From the NCBI GenBank assembly GCA_038373885.1, contig JAWZYV010014407.1, positions 434,001 to 498,000 of the forward strand: a DNA stretch of 64,000 nucleotides, written 5' to 3'. A model generated the notes under the pieces. The model was not told the origin of the DNA. It saw only the letters and a program-made list of their open reading frames with translations, and did not search any database. Each line of letters starts with the position of its first letter. Position 1 is the first letter of the stretch. The position numbers were made by a program, and so were the translations under genes. The DNA is from Cheiracanthium punctorium (Eukaryota; Arthropoda; Arachnida; Araneae; Cheiracanthiidae). Of this stretch, positions 35,441 through 46,349 are shown one piece after another.

Positions 35441-35464
35441 ATCACACCTCGAAATTAGTTTAAA
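35398..35464 (-). promoter_or_regulatory. Gag-pol -1 ribosomal frameshift signal
   Basis: Slippery heptamer T TTA AAC (35458-35464) one codon before the gag stop, in the gag frame. Slipping -1 gives TTT AAA C, exactly entering the open pol frame. After a 7-base spacer (35451-35457) comes an 8-bp stem GAGGTGTG/CACATCTC (35443-35450 with 35419-35426, one G.U pair). Its 16-base loop contains CTGGTG (35431-35436), complementary to CACCAG downstream (35398-35403), giving an H-type pseudoknot. Heptamer, spacer length and pseudoknot match the classic -1 frameshift layout. Confidence 0.85.
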
Positions 35465-35829
35465 TTACAGTCATTAGAAAAATTTCTTCCTGAATTTCGG
35501 AAGTTGGGTCGACGACCAAAATTATGATTTTGTGGAGTATTGTGCAAAACTTCAAATTTTCTACACTGGCGTGCAGAATGATGTCTGCCGGAGCACAATT
35601 GGCAGATAATACTACTTTGACCTCTATTTCTGTCATAATTTTGAAAAACTGTATTTCTGTTTTTAAACTGTGTATTATGAGGCCTACGTTGTCTGAAAAA
35701 ATTCCGTTGCTCAGAAGCAGAAGCAGAAGCATTACGATTGGTGTCCGCAGAACCAGAAGTAGAATTTTTAAAAGTCAAATCATTAATTTTTGAAGCTAAT
35801 TCTTCAATTTTTTCAGAAATAGCAAACAC
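35455..35829 (-). CDS. gag: Gypsy gag, C-terminal part (nucleocapsid), frameshifted
   Basis: Continuation of Gag in the -1 frame. It contains a basic, Arg/Asn-rich region and one CCHC zinc knuckle, CQLCSGRHHSARQC (C-X2-C-X4-H-X4-C), which binds genomic RNA. It has no ATG of its own; the track-style start at 35829 is GTG. The frame is open upstream to about 35841, so it must be reached from the capsid frame. The last codons AAT TTA AAC TAA contain the gag-pol slippery heptamer. Together the two parts would make a Gag of about 310 residues, normal for the family. Confidence 0.85.
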   Translation of the reverse strand: MFAISEKIEELASKINDLTFKNSTSGSADTNRNASASASEQRNFFRQRRPHNTQFKNRNTVFQNYDRNRGQSSIICQLCSGRHHSARQCRKFEVLHNTPQNHNFGRRPNFRNSGRNFSNDCNLN

Positions 35830-36377
35830 TGGGGCTTTTGTTGATTAGCCAAAACAAGTGATTCAGATTGTGTAATATTTTGTAATTGCTGGGCACGCAC
35901 AACAGCTTTAGAATAGTCAGTTATGTTATCCTCCAAAATTTTAACTCTAATGTTAGATGGCAAAGCCGACATCAATTTAACATATTTAATATCATCAAGA
36001 GCTTGAGAATCTTTAATTTTATATACCTTAGAAACCAAAACATTTAATCGATGAACAAAAGCAGTTACAGAGTTAAAATCTTCAAATTTCAAATTATTAA
36101 GCTCGGTTACTGGAGCTAGAATTTCATTATTACAAAAATATTTTTCAAATTCTAATTTAATTACATCAAAATCTCTCGCTTTATTTACAACCTCATTTTC
36201 AATAAAAAACTGTAATGCTGGACCAATTAGTTTAGTCTTGAAATACAAAATAGTTTTTTCTTCTGACCATTTGTTTAAAGATGCTAAGTCTTCCAATATA
36301 CCAAAGAAATGTTTTAATTCTACGGCATTACCATCAAATGATGGAATATTAACAGAAAAATCAGACATTTTAGACAT
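35796..36377 (-). CDS. gag: Gypsy gag, N-terminal part (capsid)
   Basis: 193 codons from the ATG at 36375-36377. Structure-like features of Ty3/Gypsy Gag: an early 'IPSFDGNAVELKHFF' block, then 'TILYFKTKLIGPALQF', 'FEKYF', 'FEDFNSVTAFVHRLNVL' and a final helical 'AVVRAQQLQ'. It forms the capsid shell of the virus-like particle. The frame ends at TAG after LFLKKLKN, while the continuing Gag sequence with the zinc knuckle is in the -1 frame, overlapping from about 35843 to 35796. No standard slippery heptamer lies in the overlap, so a one-base deletion in this copy is the simplest explanation. Confidence 0.85.
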   Translation of the reverse strand: MSKMSDFSVNIPSFDGNAVELKHFFGILEDLASLNKWSEEKTILYFKTKLIGPALQFFIENEVVNKARDFDVIKLEFEKYFCNNEILAPVTELNNLKFEDFNSVTAFVHRLNVLVSKVYKIKDSQALDDIKYVKLMSALPSNIRVKILEDNITDYSKAVVRAQQLQNITQSESLVLANQQKPQCLLFLKKLKN

Positions 36378-37087
36378 TCTACAATAATAAAAATAAATGA
36401 CTTACCTACAAAAATGACATAAAACACACAAAACGCAAAAATTATCCTCTTATGAATGAAAATCAAAACATTTATCCTTGTGACACACATAAAAGTTCCG
36501 AATCCATTATAAAAACACACATAATTCTGAACACCACACTCGTCTTTCGGTTTCCGCTAGAGTTGACTCAGAAGTATCGGCGAAATACAGGAAACATAGG
36601 AACAACAAACCCTGGTAGCGGAAAAACACAGGGCGGCGAAACCAGAAGTGCGAGGCGAAACCAGAAGAGCATCGGAACCATGATCGGAACACCGGAACGG
36701 TCAGTACGGAAAATGTAGATACGAAGAACCATACAAGTCTATGACTTTCGATTTCGGGAGCGACATTCACATCGCTGGCTAGAAGGCACAGGTATCAGCA
36801 AATTCTTTTCGGTCGCACAACGCTGGGTAATCAAAATCCTCTCATCCCTCTGAAAAATCCGAGAAAGTTCACAGCACAAGGAGCAGTTACTGAATCACCG
36901 CAGGGAGACATCAAAATTCCGATGACATGGAGACGGGAGAGTCCGCAGAAAATTTGTTTTGCTTAAGTAAGAACAGTTTTTTTTTTTTTTGCACATTCAT
37001 ACTTGGGCAAAAGGAAACTCCAACAGCCGGTGATGTGCCGGAAACAACTACTCGTGAAAACGAGCTGGTCATGACGCACCAAGTTTA
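36378..37087 (-). other. Gypsy 5' leader
   Basis: About 710 bases between the 5' LTR and the gag ATG, expected to hold the primer site and packaging signal. There is a poly(T) run on the plus strand at about 36970-36982. No coding content is recognised. Confidence 0.7.
37064..37081 (-). promoter_or_regulatory. Candidate primer binding site
   Basis: On the minus strand, six bases inside the 5' LTR end, the sequence reads TTGGTGCGTCATGACCAGC. TGG is what pairs with a tRNA 3' CCA end. I cannot assign the tRNA from memory. Confidence 0.4.
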
Positions 37088-37837
37088 TATGAGGGAGTTG
37101 TCGGAGGACGATTAAGAGAAACGTTCCCTCGGCCGCTCACATGACGTATAGTGTACAAAAGGTATTTGAGAAAAACTGACGGACAACTGGAATACACAAA
37201 AAAGCTGCACTTTATTGTAGGTATCTTCACAAAACAGTTATTAAAGAAACAAGTTCAAATACGCACCGCACAGTGCTTCATAAAAAAATAACACCAGGAA
37301 CATATCTAATTGTTCCGGCCACACGGCATGCCGGAGTTCCATAAAAAAAACGAACACAACCTCCTCTGACGGAGAGCAATCGAGAAGTCTTGTCAAATCT
37401 TCCTACAAAACTGCCAGCTCTCTACAGGTTGGCGAGTAAAATATGAGCACTCATAAGCCACTGCCCCACGTGACAACCACCGTCCGGTAGGCGTAAACAA
37501 TATAAAAATTTGAAACAAACGGATTAAATGATTGATGCCAAGACAGAAGTGCCAGAATTTGGCGGATGCCAATACGTAAGGCTACAACCCCGTGCGAAAA
37601 CACCGACGGAGACCGGGAGGCGCTAAGAACTAACACAGCATATGCTAAAGCGAAATTAATTTAGAAGGGAAACCCCGAAAAATCCCAGACATAGCGTCGC
37701 GCAAAAGGAAAGAATATTTTATCGAGCCGAAAAAACAAAGTGGAGAGAGATTAATACGGAATACGTAATTTTGATTTAGAAAGACGAAACATAGGAACAT
37801 TATTTTAAGACGCGAAAAATATGTGAACTTCGTCACA
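37088..37837 (-). repeat. Gypsy 5' LTR
   Basis: Partner of 29497-30245. Its right end is followed by the target duplication CCCTG. At each of the three substitutions this copy has G where the 3' LTR has T on the plus strand. Confidence 0.95.
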
Positions 37838-38049
37838 CCCTGGGCTTTAACTTATAAAAGTTAAAGCTCACTTAATTAACTTACTTAAAAATAGAGAAAA
37901 AATTGAAACGTGTTAAACAATTTTAGAGTTCTTGTTATAAGTTTAATCGATACCAATTTTCAAAATCTAAAATAGGCTCGTCCCAAGACTTGATGACCTG
38001 ATCCTGTTGCTGAGATTTGGAAAAAAAATCAATGAGAATCCTACCCTTG

Positions 38050-38330
38050 TAGATAGTTACACGGATCCCTGACTCACTGTAGCGATTCCGGTTGAACCAA
38101 TCCAAGATAAAACTTTTACCACCATTGCTCCAAAAATATTAACAAGTTAAACAGAAAAGCGTAGTAAAATCTATATCGTTTGTACGATCCGCTTGAAATT
38201 TTTCATAATTATGTATAAGAATATACAGAAAATAATCTGCGCTTCTTATCTGAAAATCCACCTGTTCCCTAATTTTAAAGCGATTTTTCGCTATTTTTAG
38301 CTATATTTTATTTCCAAGAGTAAAAAAGAT
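38050..38330 (-). repeat. Dispersed repeat ('gggaac-ggtggatttt' family), copy 2
   Basis: Reverse-orientation copy of the repeat at 11340-11620 and 53565-53825. Confidence 0.75.
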
Positions 38331-38609
38331 TAATAATTTGCCAGGCAAAATTAAGGTGTCGCTAGTCGATGTACAATTACGTCGTATTGTAATCAAAGTT
38401 ATCAGGCTTTGGAGGGAAAATTGCGATTCCAATTCGTTTGAAACGGTTTTTCTAGATTATTCAGTTTACCTTTTTTTCATTATTAAAATGATTTCCTCTG
38501 CTTGAAACATCCATATAAGAGGGGATGCTCCCAGCGAAACGTAATCTTTCGAATGCGAAAAGCTTTCGGACGTTTTAAGAAGATAATGTAATTCCGATTT
38601 CAGTATATA

Positions 38610-39824
38610 CACTGTCTACCAATAAGTATTTGGACACCTGTGATAGAAAAGAAAAACTATATTCAAAATCAATAGTTGGTAGAGCCTCCACGAGAGGCAA
38701 TTACAGCTTGAATCCTCCGGGGCATACTTTCCGCAAGTCTTTGTATTAGAGCTAGTGGTATTGTCTTCCACTCGGCTTGGAGTAGACATAGAAGTTCCTT
38801 CACCGATTTTGGACGGGTAGTGCACCGCTTAATTCGGCGATCCATCTCGTCCCAGAGGTTCTCGATAAGGTTCAGGTCTGGGCTCTGGGCAGGCCAGTCC
38901 ATTCGATGAACTCCTTTGGCACCATACCAAGCCCTGGTTAACCTCGAAACATGACAACTGACATTGTCGTCCTGAAAGTAACAGGGGTCCAACTCGTAAA
39001 ACTACCCCAACGTAGGAAGCACATTGTCATCCAAAATAGTGCAGTAGGCATCGGCGTTGAGCTTACCATGAATGGGGACCAAGGGTCCCAGTCCATACCA
39101 GGAGAAACACCCCCAGACCATAATTCCACCTCCGCCGAACTTGACTGTTGGCACAATGCATTCTGGCAGGAGACGATCTCCAGGCAGACGCCAGACCCAG
39201 ACCCTGCCATCCGAACGGTAAAGGGTGAACCTTGATTCGTCGCTCCAAACAACCCGTTTCCACTGATCTACGGTCCAATTTCGATGTGCTTTGCACCACA
39301 TTAACCGAGCAGTGCGGTTGGACTTTGTGATCAAAGGCTTATGGGCAGCAGCACGACCATGAAAACCAAGCAGATGTGCTTCCTTACGGATGGTATTCAT
39401 TGAAACAATACTCCCGGATGCCTGTTGAAACTCCTCGCGGATGAGGGCCATCGGTTGGGTGCGGTTCTTCCGAATTTCTCTGGACAGCACTCGTCGGTCT
39501 CTATCTCCCAGTTTCGTTGGTCTGCCGACTCGGGGCACATTTCGACAATTACCGCTCACCTTCCACTTCTTAATCACATAGGCCACTGTCGATTTTGGGT
39601 ACTTCAGATCGCTAGATAGGTCCCTTAAGGGTCGGCCACATTTGTGATACTCGATGATTATACCTTTCTCGAAATCAGAGAGCTCCGAACTGCGCGGCAT
39701 CTTGCATGCGACTCATGCCGATGCTGTTTCCTAAGCGATATATACCGGCGGAGGCCGTGACGTACCTCAGGACCGCAGATATCGTCATTTGCATAGGTGT
39801 CCAAATACTTATTGGTAGACAGTG
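38610..39824 (-). mobile_element. Tc1-type DNA transposon, complete with TIRs
   Basis: 1215 bases bounded by TA (38608-38609 and 39825-39826) and perfect 30-bp terminal inverted repeats at 38610-38639 and 39795-39824, beginning CACTGTCTACCAATAAGTAT. It encodes a full-length DD34E transposase frame with one internal stop. Intact ends and a near-intact gene mean a young copy that could still be mobilised in trans. The CACTG start differs from the usual CAGT of Tc1 elements. Confidence 0.95.
38669..39700 (-). pseudogene. Tc1 transposase with a single nonsense codon
   Basis: 344 codons from ATG at 39698-39700 to the stop at 38669-38671, the usual Tc1 size. Residues 1-110 form two helix-turn-helix DNA-binding modules joined by a GRP motif (VGRPTKL, about 58-64). 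The DDE core has D154 (WSDESRF), D245 (FQDDN) and E280 (NLIENLW), giving DD34E spacing. One TAG at 39002-39004 (codon 233) interrupts the frame between D154 and D245. The frame on both sides is the same, so this is a point mutation, not a shift. The product would be truncated before the second catalytic Asp and inactive. Confidence 0.93.
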
Positions 39825-39826
39825 TA

Positions 39827-40506
39827 TAACAAAAATTCATTATAATATTATTTGTTTTAAGTGGACAAAGATTATATATGTTAAGTGTAGACATATTTTC
39901 GTCGATTGTTTTTTCTAGCGCCCATTGTAATTGCCTCCACAACGAGTTTCTATTTATACACAATCTCCCAGTTAACCAATTTTTTGCGTTCCTTTTTCAC
40001 ACTTGCATTCATGATATTTCACTTAGCAGATAAATGCGTTAGTTCGAGAGCTTCAATCATTTCGAAGTCAGTACAAACTGAAAAGAATACGGAAACTTCT
40101 GGGACTATTCAGAAAAAGACACAGCGACATCCCCCCTTCCCCCACCCCATTTTCTGAAACCAGCTGTTACTGTAAACACATCAGTATTACCCGTGATGCC
40201 CCATTTTTTTTCTCCCCCTCTTTTATTTCATCTCGTGAGGACGGTGTAACAACAGCTGTTGGGAGTATTAATGAGTAGTATCCTATTAATAGCAGGGCGG
40301 AAAACATTACTTATTATTTTGGCTCGTCATCCTCTTTTACAAGCTTTGGATCGTCATAAAAACCTCCATGTTGCTCTCTCTGTCGTGTTCCGCTTATTAT
40401 TTTTTTTTTCTTCAATTGTACTTTGCCGTTCATTCATTCTTTCATTCACTAAAGCCACGTGGCAGGGATTTGAGTCCTCTCAAAATGGCGATTACGTTAG
40501 CGTTAA
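39827..40506. other. No gene recognised
   Basis: Spacer between the Tc1 element and MITE copy C. No protein-like frame or repeat is identified. Confidence 0.5.
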
Positions 40507-40932
40507 CTATTTAACGCGCGGTGTCCTCCCCGTGAGGTCACAAACTCTGACGTCTTGACTGTTGTCAGTCACGAAGAATCAATTTGATTTCTATAAAAAT
40601 ATTGGAGGGTGACATAGTTACACGAGAATCCCCTTTACTTTTTATCACATCATTTCCCGTAAAAATTGTCAGAATTAATGTTAATAGCAGTGGCATCTGC
40701 TGAAAACTGGAAGAATACGATGGAAATACATTGATATAGAAGAAGAACTGGACAGACTGCCAAATGCCGCAAAAAAAGGGCAGCCGTTGCCATCGCTTGA
40801 TTTAACTACAAGATGGCGGTCGATCGAATCGTTCATTGCGTGCCACAGATCTAGAGACCCTTTTTTGACACAGCTGTCTGTGCACGCACAGCCCTTTTTT
40901 TCCGCATTGGGAAATGGTTGAGCTTCAAAGGG
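40507..40932 (+). mobile_element. TTAA foldback MITE, copy C
   Basis: Flanked by TTAA (40503-40506 and 40933-40936). The ends are CTATTTAACGCGCGGTG and GGTTGAGCTTCAAAGGG. Family order is kept but diverged: GACTGTT-CAGTC hairpin, 'catcatttcccgtaaaaa', and foldback arms with a GACGACAGCTG-like centre reduced to 'gacacagctgtctgtgc'. Confidence 0.85.
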
Positions 40933-40936
40933 TTAA

Positions 40937-42096
40937 AAAATGAAAAACTACAAGCCCCAACGTACTTTAGAACATCTTTTAAGGTATAGACCTATGTTTT
41001 AAAAGTAACATTTTAGTGAAAAATCAAATGTTTTAATTAAAAAGAAGTGTAAAACCAAAAATTTAAATGCGAAATCCACATGAATTTCAATGTAAATTCT
41101 GAAACATTGGCAAATTTCAGGGAAAATTTGGTAAAAATTGCTTTTACGCCACACCTCCTGTAAACAATTCTATAAATATATTTTTAAAAATATTTATGCA
41201 GTACTTAACTAACATATTTATCTTCTACGATTGTGAACCAAAAGATTTGCAAAAGTTTTTGTAGTTATAAAAAATATTTCAATTTTGACATGAAAACTGG
41301 AGTATTTTTTCTTTAAAAAAAAGGGTAGTTTTTTTTTCAGAAAAAAATGGTAATAAAATCAATAAATACAGAAATATTCTATTTAGCTTCATAACTGTTG
41401 AAAAGTGTTAAAGAGGGCTCAAAAAATATGTGAACAGCTAGTGGCTCAGATGACAGGTGAGTACTGATAGGATATGTTGTAAGCGTGCCACGCTAACAAA
41501 ATGGCAAGTTTCGATGTTACATCTTTCATCAAGGTTTGTAAATATTGTACATAGAAAAGTGAATAAACAGGATTATAATTATTTAAGTGCACATCCTTAT
41601 TAATAACACAGATAGTAATCATCAAAATATCCTGGCAAAATTTCAAGTCAGTATCTTAAACACATTTTGAGATATGACGTTTACCGTAAAGAGAATTTAC
41701 GAAAAACAAATTTTTACAGAAAACGTGTTTAAAGATTTTAATGCCGTACAAAATTCTATCCTTCCGGTTCATTATTTCTTGTACAACTTAGTTTCCAGTA
41801 ATCGTAGAAACAAAAGTAATCCTGATGGTGTGATCTGTAAAACGTAAAAATTTTTAAAAAATCAACAGTTTTCACAAAAAAAGGAGTAATGGGGCAGTCT
41901 CATACTTATAAAAAAAAAAAAAATCAATGATATTGAGTTCTAGCAAATATTCGTAGTGCTTTTTCACAAGCAGGCACTTCTGCTCAAAAGTTAACCTATA
42001 GGTAGTGGTGTATCTAAGGTATGTCAGGTATGGCACGTGCCATGGGCGACACTTGAAGGGGGCATAGGATTTCCATTGACGCAACGGAAGACGCAT
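40937..42096. other. No gene recognised
   Basis: AT-rich. Short open frames only. Confidence 0.5.
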
Positions 42097-42100
42097 TTAA

Positions 42101-42242
42101 CCTGTTCGCTCCCATGCTGCCAGGACGCGATGATATAGCTAGCGCCCAACAGGATCATTCAATGATCTTGCCAGGAAGCAACTATGAGTACAGAAGGGAG
42201 AAACGCTGCCGTCGTGTTCTTACAACGATAGGAGCGAATAGG
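42101..42242. mobile_element. Second TTAA-type MITE (142 bp)
   Basis: TTAA then CCTGTTCGCTCC at the left (42097-42112) and GGAGCGAATAGG then TCAA at the right (42231-42246). The 12-bp inverted ends match except one base. TCAA is one change from TTAA. This would be another piggyBac-like non-autonomous family, unrelated in its interior to copies A-H. One copy only is seen. Confidence 0.5.
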
Positions 42243-42246
42243 TCAA

Positions 42247-43899
42247 GTCAACGGCGTAGCTATAGCTTTCACATGGGAGAAGCTTAGCTATGAAAGGGTT
42301 CATTCTTAGTATAACATTTGATTGACAGTAAATTTTACTAAAAATATTTAATAAAAATTTCAGTTACATTGCAAATTTTTAATCTTCTTTATAGTAAAAT
42401 TTCGGTATTACTCATTAAATTGTAAAGCTTACAAAATTAATATAGATTTTTTAAATAAAAGATTTTCAAAATTCAAAAGTTTAATGAAATTTAAAGATAT
42501 TTTTACCTTCCATTATTTTGAGGCACGGATACAAAAGATAAGATATTCGGCCAAAATTAGGATTTTTCCGTCCGAGACTAAGAAGAGTGTACAGACCCCC
42601 CTAACTCCCTTTATTTACGTTCGTGGATTAAATCAATAAGATACTAAAATATTTATTTATAATCTCTGTCCTAGAACCAAAATGTATGAGTCTTCATTTG
42701 CATAATGAATTCTCACAAACCAATATAAATGGTTATTCTGCAGAAATCTTATGAATGATTAGACCATGGCTCTAGTTTACCGAGGCGAATTACTGCCTAT
42801 AAGCGTCATGCAATTTAAAAAAATATATATGTAAGGTTCTTATATAAAAATATTTTTAAAGATGGGCCGACGCGTTACCCACATAGGAAAATATTGTAAA
42901 ATAATGTGTTTTGAAATATCTTCTTTAAATGTTGTTCGTTTTGGAGAAGTCGCGGAACTTGTGAACAGTTTTTTGTAGAATCCAACTATTCTAGAGACTT
43001 GAAAGAAGGAATGACTTTAAGGAATGAAGGAGACTTTAAAATGTTTCTTATATAGGTTTTACTGTGTGTGTGTGTGTGTGTTGAGGCAAACCTGCACGCG
43101 GGGTATCTGCCTAGGATGGGGGGTGCCTTGGTAGAGGCACTTTCTAAGGGGTTCTAACGCGTATTCACGTTACAGCTGGAGAAAACGGTTTTACTGTGAG
43201 CGATTACAAACAGTGAATCTCTAAGAGTTACGAAACATTCAAGGAAAATCTTAAATATGCGAAATTCGGCAGTATTTGCACAAACAGATAACGCTTCATC
43301 CCATTCAGTAATTTTTGATGGGGGAGGAACCCACACAGCACTGATATTTGCACATATATTGCTTTCGGGGCAAAACAAAATTAAATACATTTACTGTTTT
43401 AGAAGTCACAGCTCAGGGATTTAACATTTCTTTCTAGCATTATACTAGATTACCTACTTTTCAGTACTTTGTAGCACAATGACATTTCGTTTTAAAACAA
43501 TAAAATGTTTTCGTTTTCCATGTTGAATTCAAATATAAGGAGGAAAGTTAGGGTTGCTATTTAACTTTTGTAACTTATATTTTATTTTAATACGTACAGA
43601 AGCTCGCAAAACCTTTGAGACGTTATGTTTCTAGGTCGAAACGTTTTCTGTAAGCAAAATTTTTTAATGATATAAAATCAGAAGTTTGTAGCTTTAGTCA
43701 TCCCAAATGATGCGCAATTAATGATATGTGTGAAAATTGTTAATTTAAAAAAATACCAAGGTTGAATTTAAAAGTTGAAAGTTTTGAGACGATTCAATTT
43801 TTCTAAACTTTTACTGAAATTAATCGTCTTAATTTAATGGAATACTGTAATATTGAGTATTTAGTTGCATGAGTTCCTGTAGCTCTGAGGACTACTGTA
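42247..43899. other. No gene recognised
   Basis: AT-rich, with a (GT)n tract at about 43066-43082. No protein-like frame. Confidence 0.5.
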
Positions 43900-44690
43900 C
43901 ATGGTGATCAGAAAATGAATTTACAATTGAAAAATTAATAATTCGCTGAATAATGTGGATAGAGAGGTAAAAATTGACCAACATGCTTGGAATGACATAG
44001 AGTTTCATTGCAACCACAAAAAAAAAGTTTAAAAAAGACCGACAGGTGGCGCTTCATGTGATAAGAAAAATAATACCAAAGATGTAATACTTAGCATAAA
44101 AAATTACAGCAAAGCAAAGACGACGTTCTTCAGAACAAAATGCTCAACAGCTGCCCAGAGCCACTGTCTGGTCTTTCCTCAACAACAGCTGTAGTCGAGG
44201 GACAATGTTGTGAATAGCACTGTTCAGCAATCTAAATTTCTTCCTGAACTGTCTGAGCAGCATTAACACTTGTGCGCCGTCGGCCTCTACGCCCTACGGG
44301 GCTGGTCATCTAAACAACCCGTGGCTTCGGGGCCTCTGGCCCTTCTTACTACGACAGTATTGTAAAGCTGCAGTCGCAGATTCCCCATTCTATTAGTACA
44401 GCTTCAGTACCAGCCTTGTTTTGGTAACGTCACAAGCTACGATAGCTGATGCATTTGATTTCTTCTTTCATTACAGCTCCTTTTATGCATGATTCTCATG
44501 CAGTGTCAGACATTCTGCTATCCAGCGCTATCTGTTGCCCATTTTTGGAACTTTTTTTCTTTTTTGAGGTTGTAATAAAACCCCATGTCATTCCAAGCAT
44601 GTGTGCGAATTTTCACCTCTCTACCTACATTATTCCCTGAACCCTGAAATATTAATTTTTCAAATGCATACTTATTTTCTGATCACCCTG
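43900..44690. mobile_element. TA-flanked MITE with about 120-bp inverted repeats
   Basis: 791 bases between TA dinucleotides (43898-43899 and 44691-44692). The left end starts CATGGTGATCAGAAAAT, and the right end read inverted starts CAGGGTGATCAGAAAAT. Similarity of the arms extends about 120 bases through 'gtagagaggt-aaaatt' and 'catgcttggaatgacat'. No transposase. TA target and CAGGG ends suggest the Tc1/mariner/IS630 group. Confidence 0.8.
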
Positions 44691-44744
44691 TACATCATCT
44701 GGGTATTGAAAAAAATAAGACTTCCTAAGATGGAACTAGGGATC

Positions 44745-44975
44745 TTAACCCATTCCAAAGATCCTTAAGGAGTTCTGCTTTTGAGGAATGCTTCCATCTC
44801 CCTATTTTTCTTCCGATGTGTTCCCAAAGAGGTTCAGTTGGATTGGGGTCAGGTGACTGACTCGCCAGTGCAGAATTTTAATTATCTTAGCTCTAAACCA
44901 AGTTTTTACCATTTTGTAGGTGCGCTTTCAATCGTTATCCTGCTCAAACATCCATCTACAAGGTACATTTTAACA
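44745..44975 (-). pseudogene. Tc1-type transposase, C-terminal fragment
   Basis: Minus strand reads ASQSPDPNPTEPLWEHIGRK followed by IGRWKHSSKAELLKDLWN and a stop near 44728-44730. SPD-NP-E-LW is the hallmark around the third catalytic Glu of Tc1 transposases, and the Glu is kept (NPTEPLW). Upstream only stop-ridden traces remain. It is a different family from the 38.6-kb element. Confidence 0.8.
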
Positions 44976-45877
44976 TAATCATGAATGCCGCTGGATTGCG
45001 TTCATGGATCCCTGCGAAAAACCTCTCATTCAGGCACCGTCCCCTCGAATTATTTCCCTCGTGACGTAATTTTAACGTCAGAACTGTTGATTTGATTGAG
45101 ACTCCAATGCAATTTATGAAATCGTGACCTCAAAGTGACGTCGCTTCCCGCCTGCAGTTTGAAAACGATGTTGTTGGGAATAAGCCCTCCATGTCTAGCT
45201 GTCTGTCATCAGTGCCCATGTAAAGCAAAAATTAGGAACAGTCGGTTGATATTCTGAATGAATCGATTTATAATTCCAGAAAATGGCGCTGTTTTCTACG
45301 ATTCCATTTCCGCTTTCCCGTCATGCCTAACACCAATCTATCTTCGGCGAGCACCATTTATCATTGTGTTTGAGGGCTAAAATCGTGATTTAAAAATAAA
45401 ATCATCTCCTAATCGTTTCTACATCATGATCTCGCCTAGAAACGAACTTCAATTTAACAAGGAATTAAAATTAAATCCTCCGTCTCCCAGTTATCTCGGG
45501 AACTAATCAACCCCTTATCACCTTCACCCGACTTAACCGGCTCGCGGAGAAAGTGACTAGGAAACGTTCTATTTTTCGAATTTCCAGTTCGCGGAGGCGT
45601 CGAGCAGACGTTTACACATAACTAATCCATCACCTCCCGAAGTCATCCCACTTCTATCAGCCACAGGTAAAGTGTCAGTGGGCTAACGATGTAATCACGG
45701 TGATGGTAATGTTTTTAAAATGCAAAGGAACAGCCCAGCTGTCACGGTTACAGCCTTGACTGAAAGAAGATTTTGGGCTATTATGATGCACTCAGCATGC
45801 TTCAGAAAGTTTCGTGCGAACATTTTTTCTTTCTTAGTAAAGTTGAGTCTGGCCCCTGCTCAGACCGAATTGTTTAA
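44976..45877. other. No gene; repeat trace at 45060-45205
   Basis: Contains a copy of the repeat at 13255-13395 and otherwise no recognised feature. Confidence 0.5.
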
Positions 45878-46345
45878 CCCTTTAACGCGCAGTGATCCCG
45901 CTCTGGGAACACCAAACTCTGACATTTTGACTGTTTGTTGCCAGTCACGAAGAATAGATTTGATTTCTATAAAAATTGTTGGGGGTGACATAGCTCCATG
46001 CGAATCCTTTACTTTTTAGCACTCATTTCCCGTAAAAAAATGGTCGCGATTATTTTTAACAGCAGTGACATCTGCTGAAAAATGGAAGAATGCGAGCGCA
46101 GCTGGATAGATTGCCCAATGCTGAAAAAAGGGCAGCCGTTGCCATCGCTCGACTTAACTGCCAGCCTATCGACTTAATTACCGACCCCTTTTTGACGACA
46201 GCCAGCTGTCGTCAAAAAGGGGTCTATAGATCTGTTTCACGCGATGAAAGTTTCGATCGTGCATTCCATCTTGCTGTTAGTTAAGTCGAGCAATGGCAAC
46301 GGCTGCCCTTTTTTCAGCATTGGGAAAGGGTTACACCTCAAAGGG
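45878..46345 (+). mobile_element. TTAA foldback MITE, copy D
   Basis: TTAA (45874-45877), CCCTTTAACGCGCAGTG start, GGTTACACCTCAAAGGG end, TTAA (46346-46349). Contains all family landmarks, with a rearranged centre 'cagcctatcgacttaattac'. Directly abuts copy E, sharing the TTAA between them. Confidence 0.9.
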
Positions 46346-46349
46346 TTAA

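Larger units (their letters stand above)
29497..37837 (-). mobile_element. Gypsy-type LTR retrotransposon, nearly intact
   Basis: 8341 bases: two LTRs of 749 and 750 bases, gag and pol on the minus strand, and a perfect 5-base target duplication CCCTG (29492-29496 and 37838-37842). The order protease-RT-RNase H-integrase puts it in Ty3/Gypsy. The LTRs differ at three bases and one A-run length, about 99.5% identical, so the insertion is recent. The 5' leader from the 5' LTR to gag is about 710 bases, and about 1.25 kb separates pol from the 3' LTR, where no env-like frame is present. One frameshift in gag is the only obvious defect. Confidence 0.95.
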
